Shown piece by piece: positions 9,643-19,438 of a stretch of DNA of 64,000 nt. Position numbers and translations under genes: made by a program. The notes under the pieces are model-generated. The model made no database searches, was not told the DNA's origin, and saw only the letters and a program-made list of their open reading frames with translations. This DNA comes from JAWPMT01 sp965215825 (GTDB lineage: Bacteria; Bacteroidota; Bacteroidia; Cytophagales; Cyclobacteriaceae). The DNA lies in contig CBDCEM010000003.1 of NCBI GenBank assembly GCA_965215825.1, forward strand, positions 248,001 to 312,000, given 5' to 3'. Numbering within the stretch: position 1 is the stretch's first letter; every line of letters begins with the position of its first letter.

Positions 9643-10674
9643 ATGCTTGTAACCAAAGGAATAGGACTAGGGAAACTGCTCATCTGGACCAGGCACCACA
9701 TCATTTGGCTTACACTGATGATGGGAACCATTGCAGTCCTTTATCATCTTGGGTATATCTCTTTTGCAATTCCGTGGTTACCCATATCTGTTATTGGTAC
9801 AGCGGTCGCCTTTTTTGTGGGTTTTAAAAATAATCAGGCCTATGACCGGATGTGGGAAGCACGCAAAGTTTGGGGTGGAATTGTAAATGATAGCCGGGCA
9901 TGGGGCATGATGGTGGATGGCTATATTTCTAATTTGTTTGCTAAAGAAAAGGTAAGCCAGGATAATATTCATACCATCAAACAAAGACTTATCTATCGGC
10001 ATATTGCCTGGCTATACGCGCACAGAAGTCAGCTTCTTTTGCCTATGGAATGGGAACATATAGGCCAGGGGGGCTTTATGGGAAGATTTGTACAGGGGAG
10101 ACAGAAAAAATTGGGGATCGGATTGTTTGGTGATGAGATTACTCAAACAGAACTCAAATTGTTTTTACCAGAAGGAGAACACGATCGACTTGTCAATCAT
10201 GCCAATACCGCCACACAGATCATCAACGAACAATCACGGGATCTTGCGAAGATAAGAGGACACGACCTGATCGACGATTTCCGACATATGGAAATGGGAA
10301 ATGTCCTTCGTAGTTTCTATGGATATCAGGGAAAGAATGAACGTATCAAGAAGTTTCCGCTACCACGACAATATGCCAATATGAGCCGGTATTTCGTGGC
10401 TATTTTTATCATCTTATTTCCTTTTAGCATGATACCTGAACTTCAGAAAATGGGGGATTGGGGCTGGCTGTCAATTCCTATTTCGGTGCTTATTGGATGG
10501 GTTTACGTGATGATGGAAGTAGTTGGAGACTATACTGAAAATCCCTTCATGGGGATGGCAAACGATATTCCTGTGATGTCCCTATGTCGGACCATTGAAA
10601 TCGATCTTAGAGAAATGCTGGGAGAAACAGAACTCCCTCCGCCGATCAAGGCGAAGGGCGGGGTATTGTTGTGA
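9643..10674 (+). CDS. Bestrophin-family (UPF0187) membrane channel protein
   Basis: Inner-membrane protein with two hydrophobic segments near residues 20-65 and two near 245-290, the four-helix pattern of bacterial bestrophins. The conserved cytoplasmic stretch FKNNQAYDRMWEARKVWGG follows the second helix. The C-terminal NPFMGMANDIPVMSLCRTIE aligns with the acidic IENPFG-type motif that follows the last helix in the family. Bacterial bestrophins form pentameric ion channels, sometimes cation selective. At 343 residues it is slightly longer than usual because of an insertion around residues 130-200. Confidence 0.85.
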   Translation: MLVTKGIGLGKLLIWTRHHIIWLTLMMGTIAVLYHLGYISFAIPWLPISVIGTAVAFFVGFKNNQAYDRMWEARKVWGGIVNDSRAWGMMVDGYISNLFAKEKVSQDNIHTIKQRLIYRHIAWLYAHRSQLLLPMEWEHIGQGGFMGRFVQGRQKKLGIGLFGDEITQTELKLFLPEGEHDRLVNHANTATQIINEQSRDLAKIRGHDLIDDFRHMEMGNVLRSFYGYQGKNERIKKFPLPRQYANMSRYFVAIFIILFPFSMIPELQKMGDWGWLSIPISVLIGWVYVMMEVVGDYTENPFMGMANDIPVMSLCRTIEIDLREMLGETELPPPIKAKGGVLL

Positions 10675-10691
10675 TTTTTAAGAAGTAGTCC

Positions 10692-11717
10692 TTACAATTC
10701 AACTGCACCCCAAAGTAAAAAAAGATCCAACATGGGCTCTTGTTGAAGTAGGTAAAATTTCTGCCCCGATACATTAATGGGAAGCCCAATCACGTTCATT
10801 AAAGCCCAGCTATTTTTCCCATTGTCAAGCTCCAAACTAGCCTGAGTTTTTATGTTCATAACCGTTGCGGATGCACCATATCCAAAAATCACTGGTCCGG
10901 AATCTACGTCCATTACATTAGACCGATCAGTATGCTCAAGCACAAGATCGATTCCTAGAAAAGAATCAACAAAATTCTTTCTATAGTTCTTATTGTACTC
11001 TTCAGCTAGAGTAGACTTCATCCGACTCAAACAGTAGGTAGACATGGCACTGGAAGACCCACGAATCTTCTCATGATTCCCTCCGGCATGATGTATGAGG
11101 CCATCCTGGTTTTTTGTTGTTTTCAGGATAACATCCAACCATTGGTCTCGAACAGAAGTATCATCAAGAGCAATTAAACCAATGAGATTATCTGCTGGCC
11201 AATTTGAGCCGATATAAGATTCTAATACCTTAATGCTGTCTTGTTGAGCCTCTTTTAATCGTTCTTCAAAATTGCCTGATTGTCTGGCCACTTCAGTTTT
11301 GATACCAGAGTACATATATAAATCACTTTGTAGGTAAGTCTTGAGTATTAGAAGTGCCCAGCCATTGTAAAACATGCCATATTTCGGTTCGATGGAGCTG
11401 TCAAAACTTCTGGTTGCTTCCAGGGAAAGGATCCTTTTCACACATCTGTCGGTGATTGCCGCATACTGTTCTTCATAGATCTGATAGCGGTCGCAATACT
11501 CAATGATTGACAGACCCAATAGAGCATTACTGAACATCTTTCCTTCCGGAAATCTTTTTTGGAGATAATCATCATACCCATTGTCCAATATATCGGATAG
11601 ATAGTCAATTTGATTTTCGATAGACCGTATCCTGAGAGCCTTGTTATACGGAGTGATAAAGCAGGTGATGCCGTAAAGAAGAATACCTACCCCCAAAACT
11701 TTATATATGGGTCTCAT
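10692..11717 (-). CDS. Hypothetical membrane-anchored or exported protein
   Basis: Not recognised with certainty. An N-terminal hydrophobic segment (about residues 7-24, GVGILLYGITCFITPY) should anchor or export it. The rest is mainly helical with repeated aromatic-rich segments (MFYNGWALLILKTYL, NWPADNLIGLIALDD), suggesting an alpha/alpha-barrel fold. Near residues 265-280 the stretch DVDSGPVIFGYGASA resembles a motif I associate with uncharacterised alpha/alpha-barrel proteins. It is 341 residues with start ATG at 11717. It lies upstream of nothing co-directional within 200 bp and converges on the bestrophin gene. Confidence 0.7.
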   Translation of the reverse strand: MRPIYKVLGVGILLYGITCFITPYNKALRIRSIENQIDYLSDILDNGYDDYLQKRFPEGKMFSNALLGLSIIEYCDRYQIYEEQYAAITDRCVKRILSLEATRSFDSSIEPKYGMFYNGWALLILKTYLQSDLYMYSGIKTEVARQSGNFEERLKEAQQDSIKVLESYIGSNWPADNLIGLIALDDTSVRDQWLDVILKTTKNQDGLIHHAGGNHEKIRGSSSAMSTYCLSRMKSTLAEEYNKNYRKNFVDSFLGIDLVLEHTDRSNVMDVDSGPVIFGYGASATVMNIKTQASLELDNGKNSWALMNVIGLPINVSGQKFYLLQQEPMLDLFLLWGAVEL

Positions 11718-11794
11718 AAGCTGTTTTGATTTCGAAGTGAAGAATAGGTGAAAATAAGAAAGTTAATCCGTTTCCACCTACTATCTATTCATCC

Positions 11795-12895
11795 TCAATC
11801 AGAAGTCCCATTATCAAAAGGATTGGCATTCGGGCCAGGCGTTAACGTGGTAGAATCTCGGGTGGTGGTTGGGTTTTGAGGAGCGGCTCCCCACGTAGGA
11901 TTGGGTAAATCCCATCCTTTCGTAAGCAACTCGATTCGACCACTTTCATAGACATTGATCAGAGAATAACCATAAAATTGGGGCGTGTTGGCTCCACTGT
12001 ACGTGCCTCCCTGACCGGCGATTACCTCATAGATCCCCTTACCTTCAGGTTGCCATCTCTGATACTTGTGTTGATGTGCTGTAAGCATGGCTGCAACATC
12101 ATTTTCGATCATTGTGGGCCATACTTTTGGCCCGTCTGGAAATCCTCCGTGAAGTGTGTCATACTGGCCATCTACATAGTAAGGTCGGTGGCCTAGCGTA
12201 AATAAATGTTTGATGGCAGGGTCTGATCCCATTCGGGCAACTTCCCCGTTTACCCATTTGGCCGGAACCCGGCCTTCTTCTCCGTATTGTGCTCCATTTT
12301 TGGGAGCGTTGTAGGTATCTGTGTTCATCACCACAAAACCAACATTGTCCCTGGTAAAGGAAAAAGTCGCTCCATTGATGAGCGTGTCATATGTTACTTT
12401 GGTTCGATCAGAGGGCATGTATTTATCCATGTACTTCAGCCAATCTTCCGTGGCACCTTCAAGTGGGTATTCTCCTTTGGTTTTCACATCGTAAAAAAGC
12501 ATCTCGTGGTTGCCAGTTACTGCTACAAGCTCTATTCCTGAGGTGGAAATATCACTGAACGAAGTGTCTTCATATTGTTTTACCCAGGCGTTGAGTTGAG
12601 TACTCAAAGCGGAAGTATCTTGTTCACCTAATACCAGGTCACCTAAAAAAAACAATAATTCAGGTTTCCGTTCCATCGCAGAGAGTTCCTTGAAAATTCG
12701 TTGGACAGCCGGAACATTGGCCTTGGAGGCATTGGACTCTTTTCTGTCGGTGTACGAGATTCGATTACAGCCAATGAAAGCAAAACTTAAGGTGATTTCA
12801 TCCGCATCTGGTATCTCTGCTTCTTCTTTCGGGTTGCTACAGGACAGTATTATACTAAATAGCACAATTACTGAAAGTGTGGTTGATCGTTTCAT
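11795..12895 (-). CDS. Calcineurin-like metallophosphoesterase, lipoprotein
   Basis: Predicted surface or periplasmic phosphoesterase. A lipoprotein signal ends at ILSC near residue 19. Metallophosphoesterase blocks follow in order: FFLGDLV (motif GD), VTGNHE (GNHE), LFTLGHRPYY (GH) and LTAHQHKYQRW (GHxH-like, with alanine for glycine). The first block is odd: AFIGCNR stands where the family normally has a metal-binding D-x-H/N, so the first metal site may be altered. A glycine-rich segment EVIAGQGGTYSG follows, as in purple-acid-type enzymes. It is 366 residues; substrate unknown. Confidence 0.82.
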   Translation of the reverse strand: MKRSTTLSVIVLFSIILSCSNPKEEAEIPDADEITLSFAFIGCNRISYTDRKESNASKANVPAVQRIFKELSAMERKPELLFFLGDLVLGEQDTSALSTQLNAWVKQYEDTSFSDISTSGIELVAVTGNHEMLFYDVKTKGEYPLEGATEDWLKYMDKYMPSDRTKVTYDTLINGATFSFTRDNVGFVVMNTDTYNAPKNGAQYGEEGRVPAKWVNGEVARMGSDPAIKHLFTLGHRPYYVDGQYDTLHGGFPDGPKVWPTMIENDVAAMLTAHQHKYQRWQPEGKGIYEVIAGQGGTYSGANTPQFYGYSLINVYESGRIELLTKGWDLPNPTWGAAPQNPTTTRDSTTLTPGPNANPFDNGTSD

Positions 12896-12978
12896 CTATG
12901 ACGTGGTTAAAAAAAGTAATCACAAGAAACGCATTTTTGATGGAAATCAAAAAAATGACATCAAATACTGAGTAACCC

Positions 12979-15348
12979 TTATTCTTCTTTTAACACAACT
13001 GCTGGATTTACGCGAGTAGACCGAATGGTTTGATAAGCTGTGATTGCAATAATGGTCAGGTATGAGAACAGGACGGATAGCAAAAATGCCATAGGGTTAA
13101 TATCAATACGATATGCGTAGGATTCTAACCACCGGGTAAGTAACCAATAACTGGTAAGGCTTCCAACCAGTCCCGCAGAAAGTACAGCTAAGAAGAGCTG
13201 TTGATTCAGGAGTTGGATGATCTGCGCGATAGATGCACCCAGTACCTTTCGAATAACGATTTCCTTGGATTTGATGCTGATCAGATAGACCATGAAACCG
13301 AGTACCCCCATGATGGATAGACCTATTGCCAGAAAAGACAGGTTGATACCGACTGTTGCAGTTTGTCGTTCTTTCTCATACATTTTTCTAACAGCTTCTT
13401 CCATGGTGATTAGGTTTAAGGGCAGTCCGGGTTGTATTTTGTTCCATTCGTATTCGATGATTTTTCTAACCTCAGCAAAATCTGACTTGGACACTTTCAC
13501 CAGAATATTGGTATTTACAAATTGAGGATCAGGTCGTAAAGAGATAATTTGTGGAGCAATCTTCTCCTTGAATGAGAAGAAGTGAAAATCCTTAAATACT
13601 GCTGAAACCTTACGATGAAGCTCGTTTTCTGTGCCAGGTCGCAACGTGATTTTCTTACCAATCGGATCTGACTGCCAACCGAAGCGATTAATGAAACTCT
13701 GGTTGACCAGAGATACGATCTGTCCATTTTCCGAGGACGCCAATACGGATTTGAAATCTCCTTCTAAAATGGGAATACTCATGACTTCAAAATAATCCAC
13801 ATCTACGCCGTAAGACAGCAAGTTTTCATAAGTCTCTTCGCTGCCCTCTGCCTGATAACTAACGGGAGACATGCCATCTCCCATCATAGGGCCGAAAGCT
13901 ACACCCTGAATTTGAGGATAAGAAAGGAGTTTGTTCTTGAACACCTGATAATCCTGATAACTCCCAATGTCGAATGCGTTTTGGATTTTCATTACCAGGC
14001 TAGAATCAAATCCTTTATCTTTTTCATCAAGATAGGAAATTTGGCGATTCATGAACCACGCGGAAATCCCCAGAGCGAAGAGAAAAACAAATTGAATGAA
14101 CATGAGAAGGTTGCGGTATTGAATGCCACCATGTCCATTAAGTAACTGCTTCGATTTCAACATCTCACCAATGGAAATTTGTCCAATTGCAATCAAAGGG
14201 TAAACCACGGTAAGCAAACCAATGATTGTTAAAAAAATTATCCCGAGCAAGATATAAGAAGGTTGCATTAACAAGAGTTCTGTGAGTTTGATACCCATTA
14301 ACTCCTCGAATAATGGCAATCCGAAATATAGACCGACCGTAATAACTGGAATGGCGAGCAGGGAAGTTGTTACTGCCTGGAGGCAGAGATAAATGATGAT
14401 TTCTATCTTAGTTTCACCAAGGATTTTACGGATGCCAAGCTCTTTACCTTTATTGAGGAAGATGGCGAAGCTCAGGTTAACATAATTGATGGCTGCAACT
14501 GCCAAAATCAGAATGGCCAACACCTGGAAAATCCTTATTTGAATCAAATCTCCTTTACCAGAGGCACCAAAGGAGACATCTGACTTCAAATGGATATCTC
14601 CGACACCCATGAGACGTATGCTCTTTAAGGCATGAAATTCATTAAAAGCTACATCTAAGTCCAAAATTTTCTGTTTCAGTACTTCGCGATCCACCCCCGG
14701 GAAAAGCTTCAAATAGGAATGGGCATGGAAGTGATCGGTGCCACTGAAACTGTTGTTATTGATGATCAGGTCAAAGTCGAAATGCGTGTGTGTGGGGAGG
14801 TCTTCTAATACCCCAGCTACCGTATATGAGGTGGAATCGTAGGTGAGGAGTTGCCCCACTGCCGGTTCATTACCGTAATACTTCCTGGCTGTCGAGGCTG
14901 TGAGCACTATTTGATTGGGTTCCTGAAGCGCAAGGTCGCTGCTGCCCTCCTGAAATTTGAAATCGAATATTTTAAAGAAAGCCGAGCCCACGGACGTTTG
15001 ATAGATTAATTCTTCTGCAAATCGTTGATCGTTAGATTCTATAAATCCCCTGGATCGTCGATTAACTTGAACCACGGATGCCAACTCCGGATATGCACCG
15101 TCTTTCAAGGCCCTTGAATGCTCAACTCCAAGGTTCGAGAACCATTCACTGGAGTTCGTTTGGGCTTCCAGTCGAACTATGTTTTCGCTTTCTTCGTGAA
15201 ATTGATCGACACTGGTTTCGTGATCGACATATAGAAAGACCAGGATGGCTGCAGTACACGCTAGTGACAAACCCAGAAGGTTGAGGCTGTTGAGGAACCA
15301 GAAATTACGGAGGCTTCGACCAAAATGTCTTAAAAAATTGCTGAGCAT
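12979..15348 (-). CDS. ABC transporter permease, FtsX/MacB type
   Basis: Inner-membrane permease of 789 residues with the duplicated MacB layout. TM1 is near residues 18-40, a large periplasmic MacB_PCD domain spans about 45-240, and three helices form the first FtsX domain (about 270-400). A second single helix near 420, another periplasmic domain and a second FtsX domain (about 660-785) follow. NKGKELGIRKILGE and SIKSKEIVIRKVLGAS are the characteristic FtsX cytoplasmic coupling motifs. No ATPase is encoded beside it. It is divergent from a two-component system, a frequent arrangement for such permeases in Bacteroidota. Confidence 0.9.
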   Translation of the reverse strand: MLSNFLRHFGRSLRNFWFLNSLNLLGLSLACTAAILVFLYVDHETSVDQFHEESENIVRLEAQTNSSEWFSNLGVEHSRALKDGAYPELASVVQVNRRSRGFIESNDQRFAEELIYQTSVGSAFFKIFDFKFQEGSSDLALQEPNQIVLTASTARKYYGNEPAVGQLLTYDSTSYTVAGVLEDLPTHTHFDFDLIINNNSFSGTDHFHAHSYLKLFPGVDREVLKQKILDLDVAFNEFHALKSIRLMGVGDIHLKSDVSFGASGKGDLIQIRIFQVLAILILAVAAINYVNLSFAIFLNKGKELGIRKILGETKIEIIIYLCLQAVTTSLLAIPVITVGLYFGLPLFEELMGIKLTELLLMQPSYILLGIIFLTIIGLLTVVYPLIAIGQISIGEMLKSKQLLNGHGGIQYRNLLMFIQFVFLFALGISAWFMNRQISYLDEKDKGFDSSLVMKIQNAFDIGSYQDYQVFKNKLLSYPQIQGVAFGPMMGDGMSPVSYQAEGSEETYENLLSYGVDVDYFEVMSIPILEGDFKSVLASSENGQIVSLVNQSFINRFGWQSDPIGKKITLRPGTENELHRKVSAVFKDFHFFSFKEKIAPQIISLRPDPQFVNTNILVKVSKSDFAEVRKIIEYEWNKIQPGLPLNLITMEEAVRKMYEKERQTATVGINLSFLAIGLSIMGVLGFMVYLISIKSKEIVIRKVLGASIAQIIQLLNQQLFLAVLSAGLVGSLTSYWLLTRWLESYAYRIDINPMAFLLSVLFSYLTIIAITAYQTIRSTRVNPAVVLKEE

Positions 15349-15514
15349 TGCGTGGTGTTTATTGCAAGCTTAAGCAGCTAACTTAGAATGTTTGTTTAAG
15401 ACTGGGTTAAGGTCACTTAAGGAAAGATTAAATTGGTTAACAAAAAGTTAAAAACCTGAAACGAAGGTTTAAAAAAGTCTAATTTGAGGCTGTAATGGAA
15501 TTTCATTTGCGCAA

Positions 15515-16834
15515 ATGATGAAAAAAGTTCCGGGAAATAAGTCGACTTACCTGGTTATTGGTCTGGCTTTAATAGCCTTTCTGGGTCTGTCAATCTTGCA
15601 GATCCTTAACCTGCAACACTCGATAAAGACCAATCGACAGATCTTCTTACAGAAGGTGGACCTGGCATCTGTAGAGATGACCAATCTATTCTCAGGCAAC
15701 ACAAAATATTCCCTACTGTTGAATGACGCTGGTGTTCGGTTGTCCTGTACCGGAGGAATCAACGAACCAACTGTTGATGCCGTATTGCGTGATGTTATTG
15801 AGCCGATTCTCGCGGATCATAACATAGATACACCATATGAGTATGCTGTATACGAACACAAAGCGCATGGACCAGGATTCCAATTTGTTTTGGGAGACGA
15901 TGGTGCCAGTCTGAATTTTGATTTACAGAGTTGTGAAAACCCAAGAGAAAGAGGACATGGCTGGGCTAATTTGACTTGCTCGCCTTCGCTTGATTATGGA
16001 GACTATCACCTGGCGCTTTTCTTTCCGCAACAAGAAGCTTATGTTTTTGCACAATCTCAGGGTGCCTTAGTCCTTTCGATCCTTTTTATTCTTCTACTGA
16101 TTGGCTGTTTTACATATACAATTCTCGTGATCAAAAGACAAAAGAAGCTGTCTGAAATTAAGAATGACTTTATCAATAACCTGACACATGAGTTCAAAAC
16201 TCCTATTGCCAGCATCAATTTAGCAGCTAACCTGTTGCGACGTGGAGGGCATGAGGAGGATGCCCGACAATCTAACTACATTAATCTTATTGATAAGGAA
16301 AGCAAACGTCTGGAAGGTCAGGTAGATAAAATTCTGCAGATCGCCATGGTCGATTCCGGGAATTTCACGCTTGATAAGAAAGAAGTGGATATCCATGAAG
16401 TAATCGAAACGGTTATCGAGAGTATGAGCGTGACCATTGAACAACGAAAAGCAACTGTATCAAAGGCCTTCGGTGCCGTTCCTTCAAAAGTGATGGGAGA
16501 CAGCACACATCTGGTCAATGTGATCTACAATTTGCTGGACAATGCCTTGAAATATACCATTGATCAACCCCGAATTGAGATCATCACGATCAATAGCGAG
16601 GAAGGTATCCGGATTTCCATCAAAGACAATGGTATAGGAATTGGACAGGAAATTCAAGATTTCATCTTTGATAAATTTTATCGTTCACAGTCTGGCAATG
16701 TGCACAATGCAAAAGGGTTCGGCCTGGGCTTGAGTTATGTCAAGAAATTAGTGCAGGCGCATCAGGGACGAATTTCGCTATCCAGCAGACTTAACGAAGG
16801 GAGTGAATTTCAACTTTACTTACCTACAGTTTGA
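15515..16834 (+). CDS. Sensor histidine kinase
   Basis: Membrane sensor kinase with two transmembrane helices (about residues 13-32 and 184-204) flanking a periplasmic sensor domain of about 150 residues. The HisKA domain has its phosphorylated histidine in THEFKTPIAS (His225). The HATPase domain shows the N box (NLLDNALKYT), G1 (DNGIGIG) and G2 (GFGLGLSYVK). No HAMP domain is evident. Two ATG codons open the gene; the first is used here. The stop overlaps the start of the response regulator by one base (TGATG), so the pair is translationally coupled. The divergent FtsX permease is a plausible target. Confidence 0.93.
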   Translation: MMKKVPGNKSTYLVIGLALIAFLGLSILQILNLQHSIKTNRQIFLQKVDLASVEMTNLFSGNTKYSLLLNDAGVRLSCTGGINEPTVDAVLRDVIEPILADHNIDTPYEYAVYEHKAHGPGFQFVLGDDGASLNFDLQSCENPRERGHGWANLTCSPSLDYGDYHLALFFPQQEAYVFAQSQGALVLSILFILLLIGCFTYTILVIKRQKKLSEIKNDFINNLTHEFKTPIASINLAANLLRRGGHEEDARQSNYINLIDKESKRLEGQVDKILQIAMVDSGNFTLDKKEVDIHEVIETVIESMSVTIEQRKATVSKAFGAVPSKVMGDSTHLVNVIYNLLDNALKYTIDQPRIEIITINSEEGIRISIKDNGIGIGQEIQDFIFDKFYRSQSGNVHNAKGFGLGLSYVKKLVQAHQGRISLSSRLNEGSEFQLYLPTV

Positions 16835-17523
16835 TGAGAAAAGACAATCATATCTTACTGGTTGAAGACGATGAGAGTTTTGGTTATATCCTAAGAGAGT
16901 ACCTGCAGATACATGAATTTAATGTAACGCTTGCTACAAACGGTGAAGAAGGACTTCAGGCCTTTAGAAAAGGATCTTATGAGCTTTGCATTTTGGATGT
17001 AATGCTCCCTGCCAAAGACGGTTTTACTCTGGCTAAAGAAATCAGACAACTGGATCAGGATACGCCTTTTATCTTCCTGACAGCCAAGACACTCAAGGTA
17101 GATAAACTCAAAGGCTTCAGACTGGGGTGCGATGATTATGTCGTGAAACCGATTGATGAAGAATTGTTCATCGCCCGAGTCCATGCGATCATCAAAAGAA
17201 GTGCAGGGCGAGTTCATAACTCGAGTGATTCGCATCAGATAGGTCAATACACGTTTGACTTTTCAAACCACTCCCTGGAGTTAAATGGTCATACTCAAAG
17301 ATTGACAGAAAAGGAGGCCAGAATCTTATTGATGTTGTGTGAAAGGAAGAATGAGGTATTGGATAGAAGGAAAGCTCTGCAGTCCATTTGGGGTGAAAGC
17401 GATTTTTTCAATCGAAAAAGTATGGATGTCTTTATTCACAAGTTGCGCAAATACCTCGATAAAGACCCCTCCATTCGTATCACCAACGTACATGGGAAAG
17501 GGTTTGTACTTGAAGAAGACTGA
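16834..17523 (+). CDS. Response regulator, OmpR/PhoB family
   Basis: Partner of the preceding kinase. The receiver domain covers residues 1-122, with acidic pocket VEDDE, the phospho-acceptor in ILDVMLPAKDG (Asp55) and the conserved lysine in VVKPID. A winged-helix DNA-binding domain spans about 135-229 (LTEKEARILLMLCE, RKSMDVFIHKLRKYL, VHGKGFVL). ATG at 16834 overlaps the kinase stop; a TTG one codon earlier is less likely. Length of 229 residues is typical. Confidence 0.94.
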   Translation: MRKDNHILLVEDDESFGYILREYLQIHEFNVTLATNGEEGLQAFRKGSYELCILDVMLPAKDGFTLAKEIRQLDQDTPFIFLTAKTLKVDKLKGFRLGCDDYVVKPIDEELFIARVHAIIKRSAGRVHNSSDSHQIGQYTFDFSNHSLELNGHTQRLTEKEARILLMLCERKNEVLDRRKALQSIWGESDFFNRKSMDVFIHKLRKYLDKDPSIRITNVHGKGFVLEED

Positions 17524-17560
17524 TAACTATTACTAATCCGAGTTCGATTATAAATACCTC

Positions 17561-17699
17561 AAAACCGTCATGGCGAGGCCATCGAATAACAAATCTTCTA
17601 GTGGCCGAAGGAATCTGAATTAAAACTATTAGATACTGCCGCACCTTTCCTGCGCTAAACCTCCTCCATAAGCTTCGTAGTGGCGATTAGGACGGTTTT
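17561..17699. repeat. MITE-like fold-back element with 9-bp terminal inverted repeats
   Basis: AAAACCGTC at 17561-17569 is the exact inverted complement of GACGGTTTT at 17691-17699, enclosing about 120 bp without an ORF. The left end, CCGTCATGGCGAGG, resembles the termini of a small dispersed non-coding repeat known in many bacterial genomes (CGTCATTGCGAGG type). The element lies between converging genes and could also act as a weak terminator. Whether other copies exist in the genome cannot be seen here. Confidence 0.5.
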
Positions 17700-17773
17700 T
17701 GTAAACAAATCATTTATCGAGTTAAGGTTACTATCCAAACCTGAAATGGAGATCAGCGAAATACCGAGGAGTC

Positions 17774-18472
17774 CTAATCCAACAATGTATTGATGTTCAT
17801 CCGGTACATTTTTCCAATCGGAATGGTATGATCTCCGATAAATATTCTGTTCCCTTCAATTGAGTGAATATGCCTCCGGGCCACAGCAAAAGACTTGTGT
17901 ACCTGAACAAAGTCTTTGTCGTCAAACGATTGAAGTAGGTTGGAGATTTTATCCCTGACCATGATGATATCATTGATCGCAATCACTTTTACGTAGTTGC
18001 CGGAGGACTCCAGGAATTGGATGTCGTTTAGGGCCACCTGCGTGTGTTTTTTATCCGAACGAAGGAAGACTGTTTTCGATTCTTCATTTGAAGCAATACT
18101 GGTATTTGTGTTACCGGAAGAAGGGGCCATGACTGCCTTGTTTACCGCTTTCAAAAATCGTTCGAAACTAAATGGTTTCAGCAGGTAATCTACAATGTTG
18201 AGCTCATATCCCTCCAGTGCATGTTCACTATAAGCGGTGGTTACTATTACATTCGGAGGATTCTGAAGTGTTTTTAAAAATTCAAACCCCTTGAGTTTCG
18301 GCATGTTCAAATCCAAAAAGATAAGATCCACCTGATGGATTCGCAGATAATCCATTGCTTCAATGGCATCATAGCAATTCTTTTTCAACTCCATGTTCGG
18401 CAACAGATCACAATACCCTTTGATGATATCATGGGCGATGTGTTCGTCATCGATAATGAGGTAACTGGTCAT
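17774..18472 (-). CDS. LytTR-family response regulator
   Basis: Cytoplasmic response regulator. The receiver domain spans residues 1-120 with the phospho-acceptor in LDLNMPKLKG (Asp54) and KPFSFERF after beta-5. A LytTR DNA-binding domain spans about 132-230 (FLRSDKKHTQVALNDIQFLESSGNYVKV in two parts, VHKSFAVARRHI). It is the cognate partner of the upstream LytS-like kinase, which it overlaps by 4 bp (ATGA). The divergent ABC transporter operon starting at 19439 is the likely target. Length of 232 residues is standard. Confidence 0.93.
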   Translation of the reverse strand: MTSYLIIDDEHIAHDIIKGYCDLLPNMELKKNCYDAIEAMDYLRIHQVDLIFLDLNMPKLKGFEFLKTLQNPPNVIVTTAYSEHALEGYELNIVDYLLKPFSFERFLKAVNKAVMAPSSGNTNTSIASNEESKTVFLRSDKKHTQVALNDIQFLESSGNYVKVIAINDIIMVRDKISNLLQSFDDKDFVQVHKSFAVARRHIHSIEGNRIFIGDHTIPIGKMYRMNINTLLD

Positions 18473-19269
18473 GCTACTGTTAAGGTTAGCTGTGCAATGT
18501 ATACTCCATGGTCTATTTCCTCCAAAAATTCGTGTTGTTTTGGATAACCCAACTCTAACCTTCGCCTAAGATTCTTTAACCCGAGGCCACCTTTTTCTGT
18601 CTCGATTTCGGGATCGAAATTGTTTTCTATTCTGAATTTGATGTCTTTGTCGTTAGAGTTGATTTTGATGCGGATGTACGCTTCTTTTCTGAGATTTTCT
18701 GCTCCGTGTTTGAATGCGTTTTCTACTAATATGATGAAAAGTAAGGGCATTACTTCAATTCCACTTGTGACAATATTAATGTCAAAGGTGATATCGATGT
18801 TTTTGTGAAAACGAGCTTTCTGTAGTTCAATATAACCTTGCAGGTATTGGACTTCCTCTTCGAGTGAGACAAAATCCTTTTGACCATCGTAGATGCTGTA
18901 CCGCATCAAATCTGATAGCTTGAGAATTAGATCTTTTGCTTGCTCCTTGTCTTTTTCTACTGTTCCATACAAAAGATTTAGGGTATTGAAGAAAAAGTGA
19001 GGATTCACCTGACTCTTAAGGTGTTGTAATTCGGTCTGTTTGAGTTCTTTTCTGGCTCTGAAGGCTACGATAATTTTCCATACCAACCAGGGAAGCACAA
19101 TGAAAATTGTATAAATCAAGGTGAGAATTACTACCTGGGCCTCTATGTCTTCGGCGAGGCCTGCCAGCAATAAAAAGAAGATGTAACTGACGATGATGAG
19201 GAGCAATGCTCTCCTTTTGATAAATGCGATCATGAGTTCAAAATTGAACCAGTAGGATGGGCTTAACAA
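18469..19269 (-). CDS. LytS-like sensor histidine kinase (His_kinase family)
   Basis: Membrane kinase with two N-terminal transmembrane helices (residues 21-38 and 44-70) and almost no external domain, so it may sense the membrane itself or a partner protein. The His_kinase motif LKSQVNPHFFFNTLN carries His91. The ATPase domain shows LVENAFKHG and GGLGLKNLRRRLEL. It overlaps the LytTR regulator gene by 4 bp. Length of 266 residues is at the short end of the family, consistent with the lack of a sensor domain. Confidence 0.92.
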   Translation of the reverse strand: MLSPSYWFNFELMIAFIKRRALLLIIVSYIFFLLLAGLAEDIEAQVVILTLIYTIFIVLPWLVWKIIVAFRARKELKQTELQHLKSQVNPHFFFNTLNLLYGTVEKDKEQAKDLILKLSDLMRYSIYDGQKDFVSLEEEVQYLQGYIELQKARFHKNIDITFDINIVTSGIEVMPLLFIILVENAFKHGAENLRKEAYIRIKINSNDKDIKFRIENNFDPEIETEKGGLGLKNLRRRLELGYPKQHEFLEEIDHGVYIAQLTLTVA

Positions 19270-19438
19270 ATAAGTTGATAAACGATGTGCGGGAAGGTGT
19301 AAACCTCATTTTTCCCGTGATCAACGTCGTTTGTCCCCGATATGAATATGTACATACCGATACAGAAGACCGTCATCACATATTCTTTTTACGAGCTTTT
19401 GAGGTAATCACATTTGACGAAAATTAAAACGAACTCAA

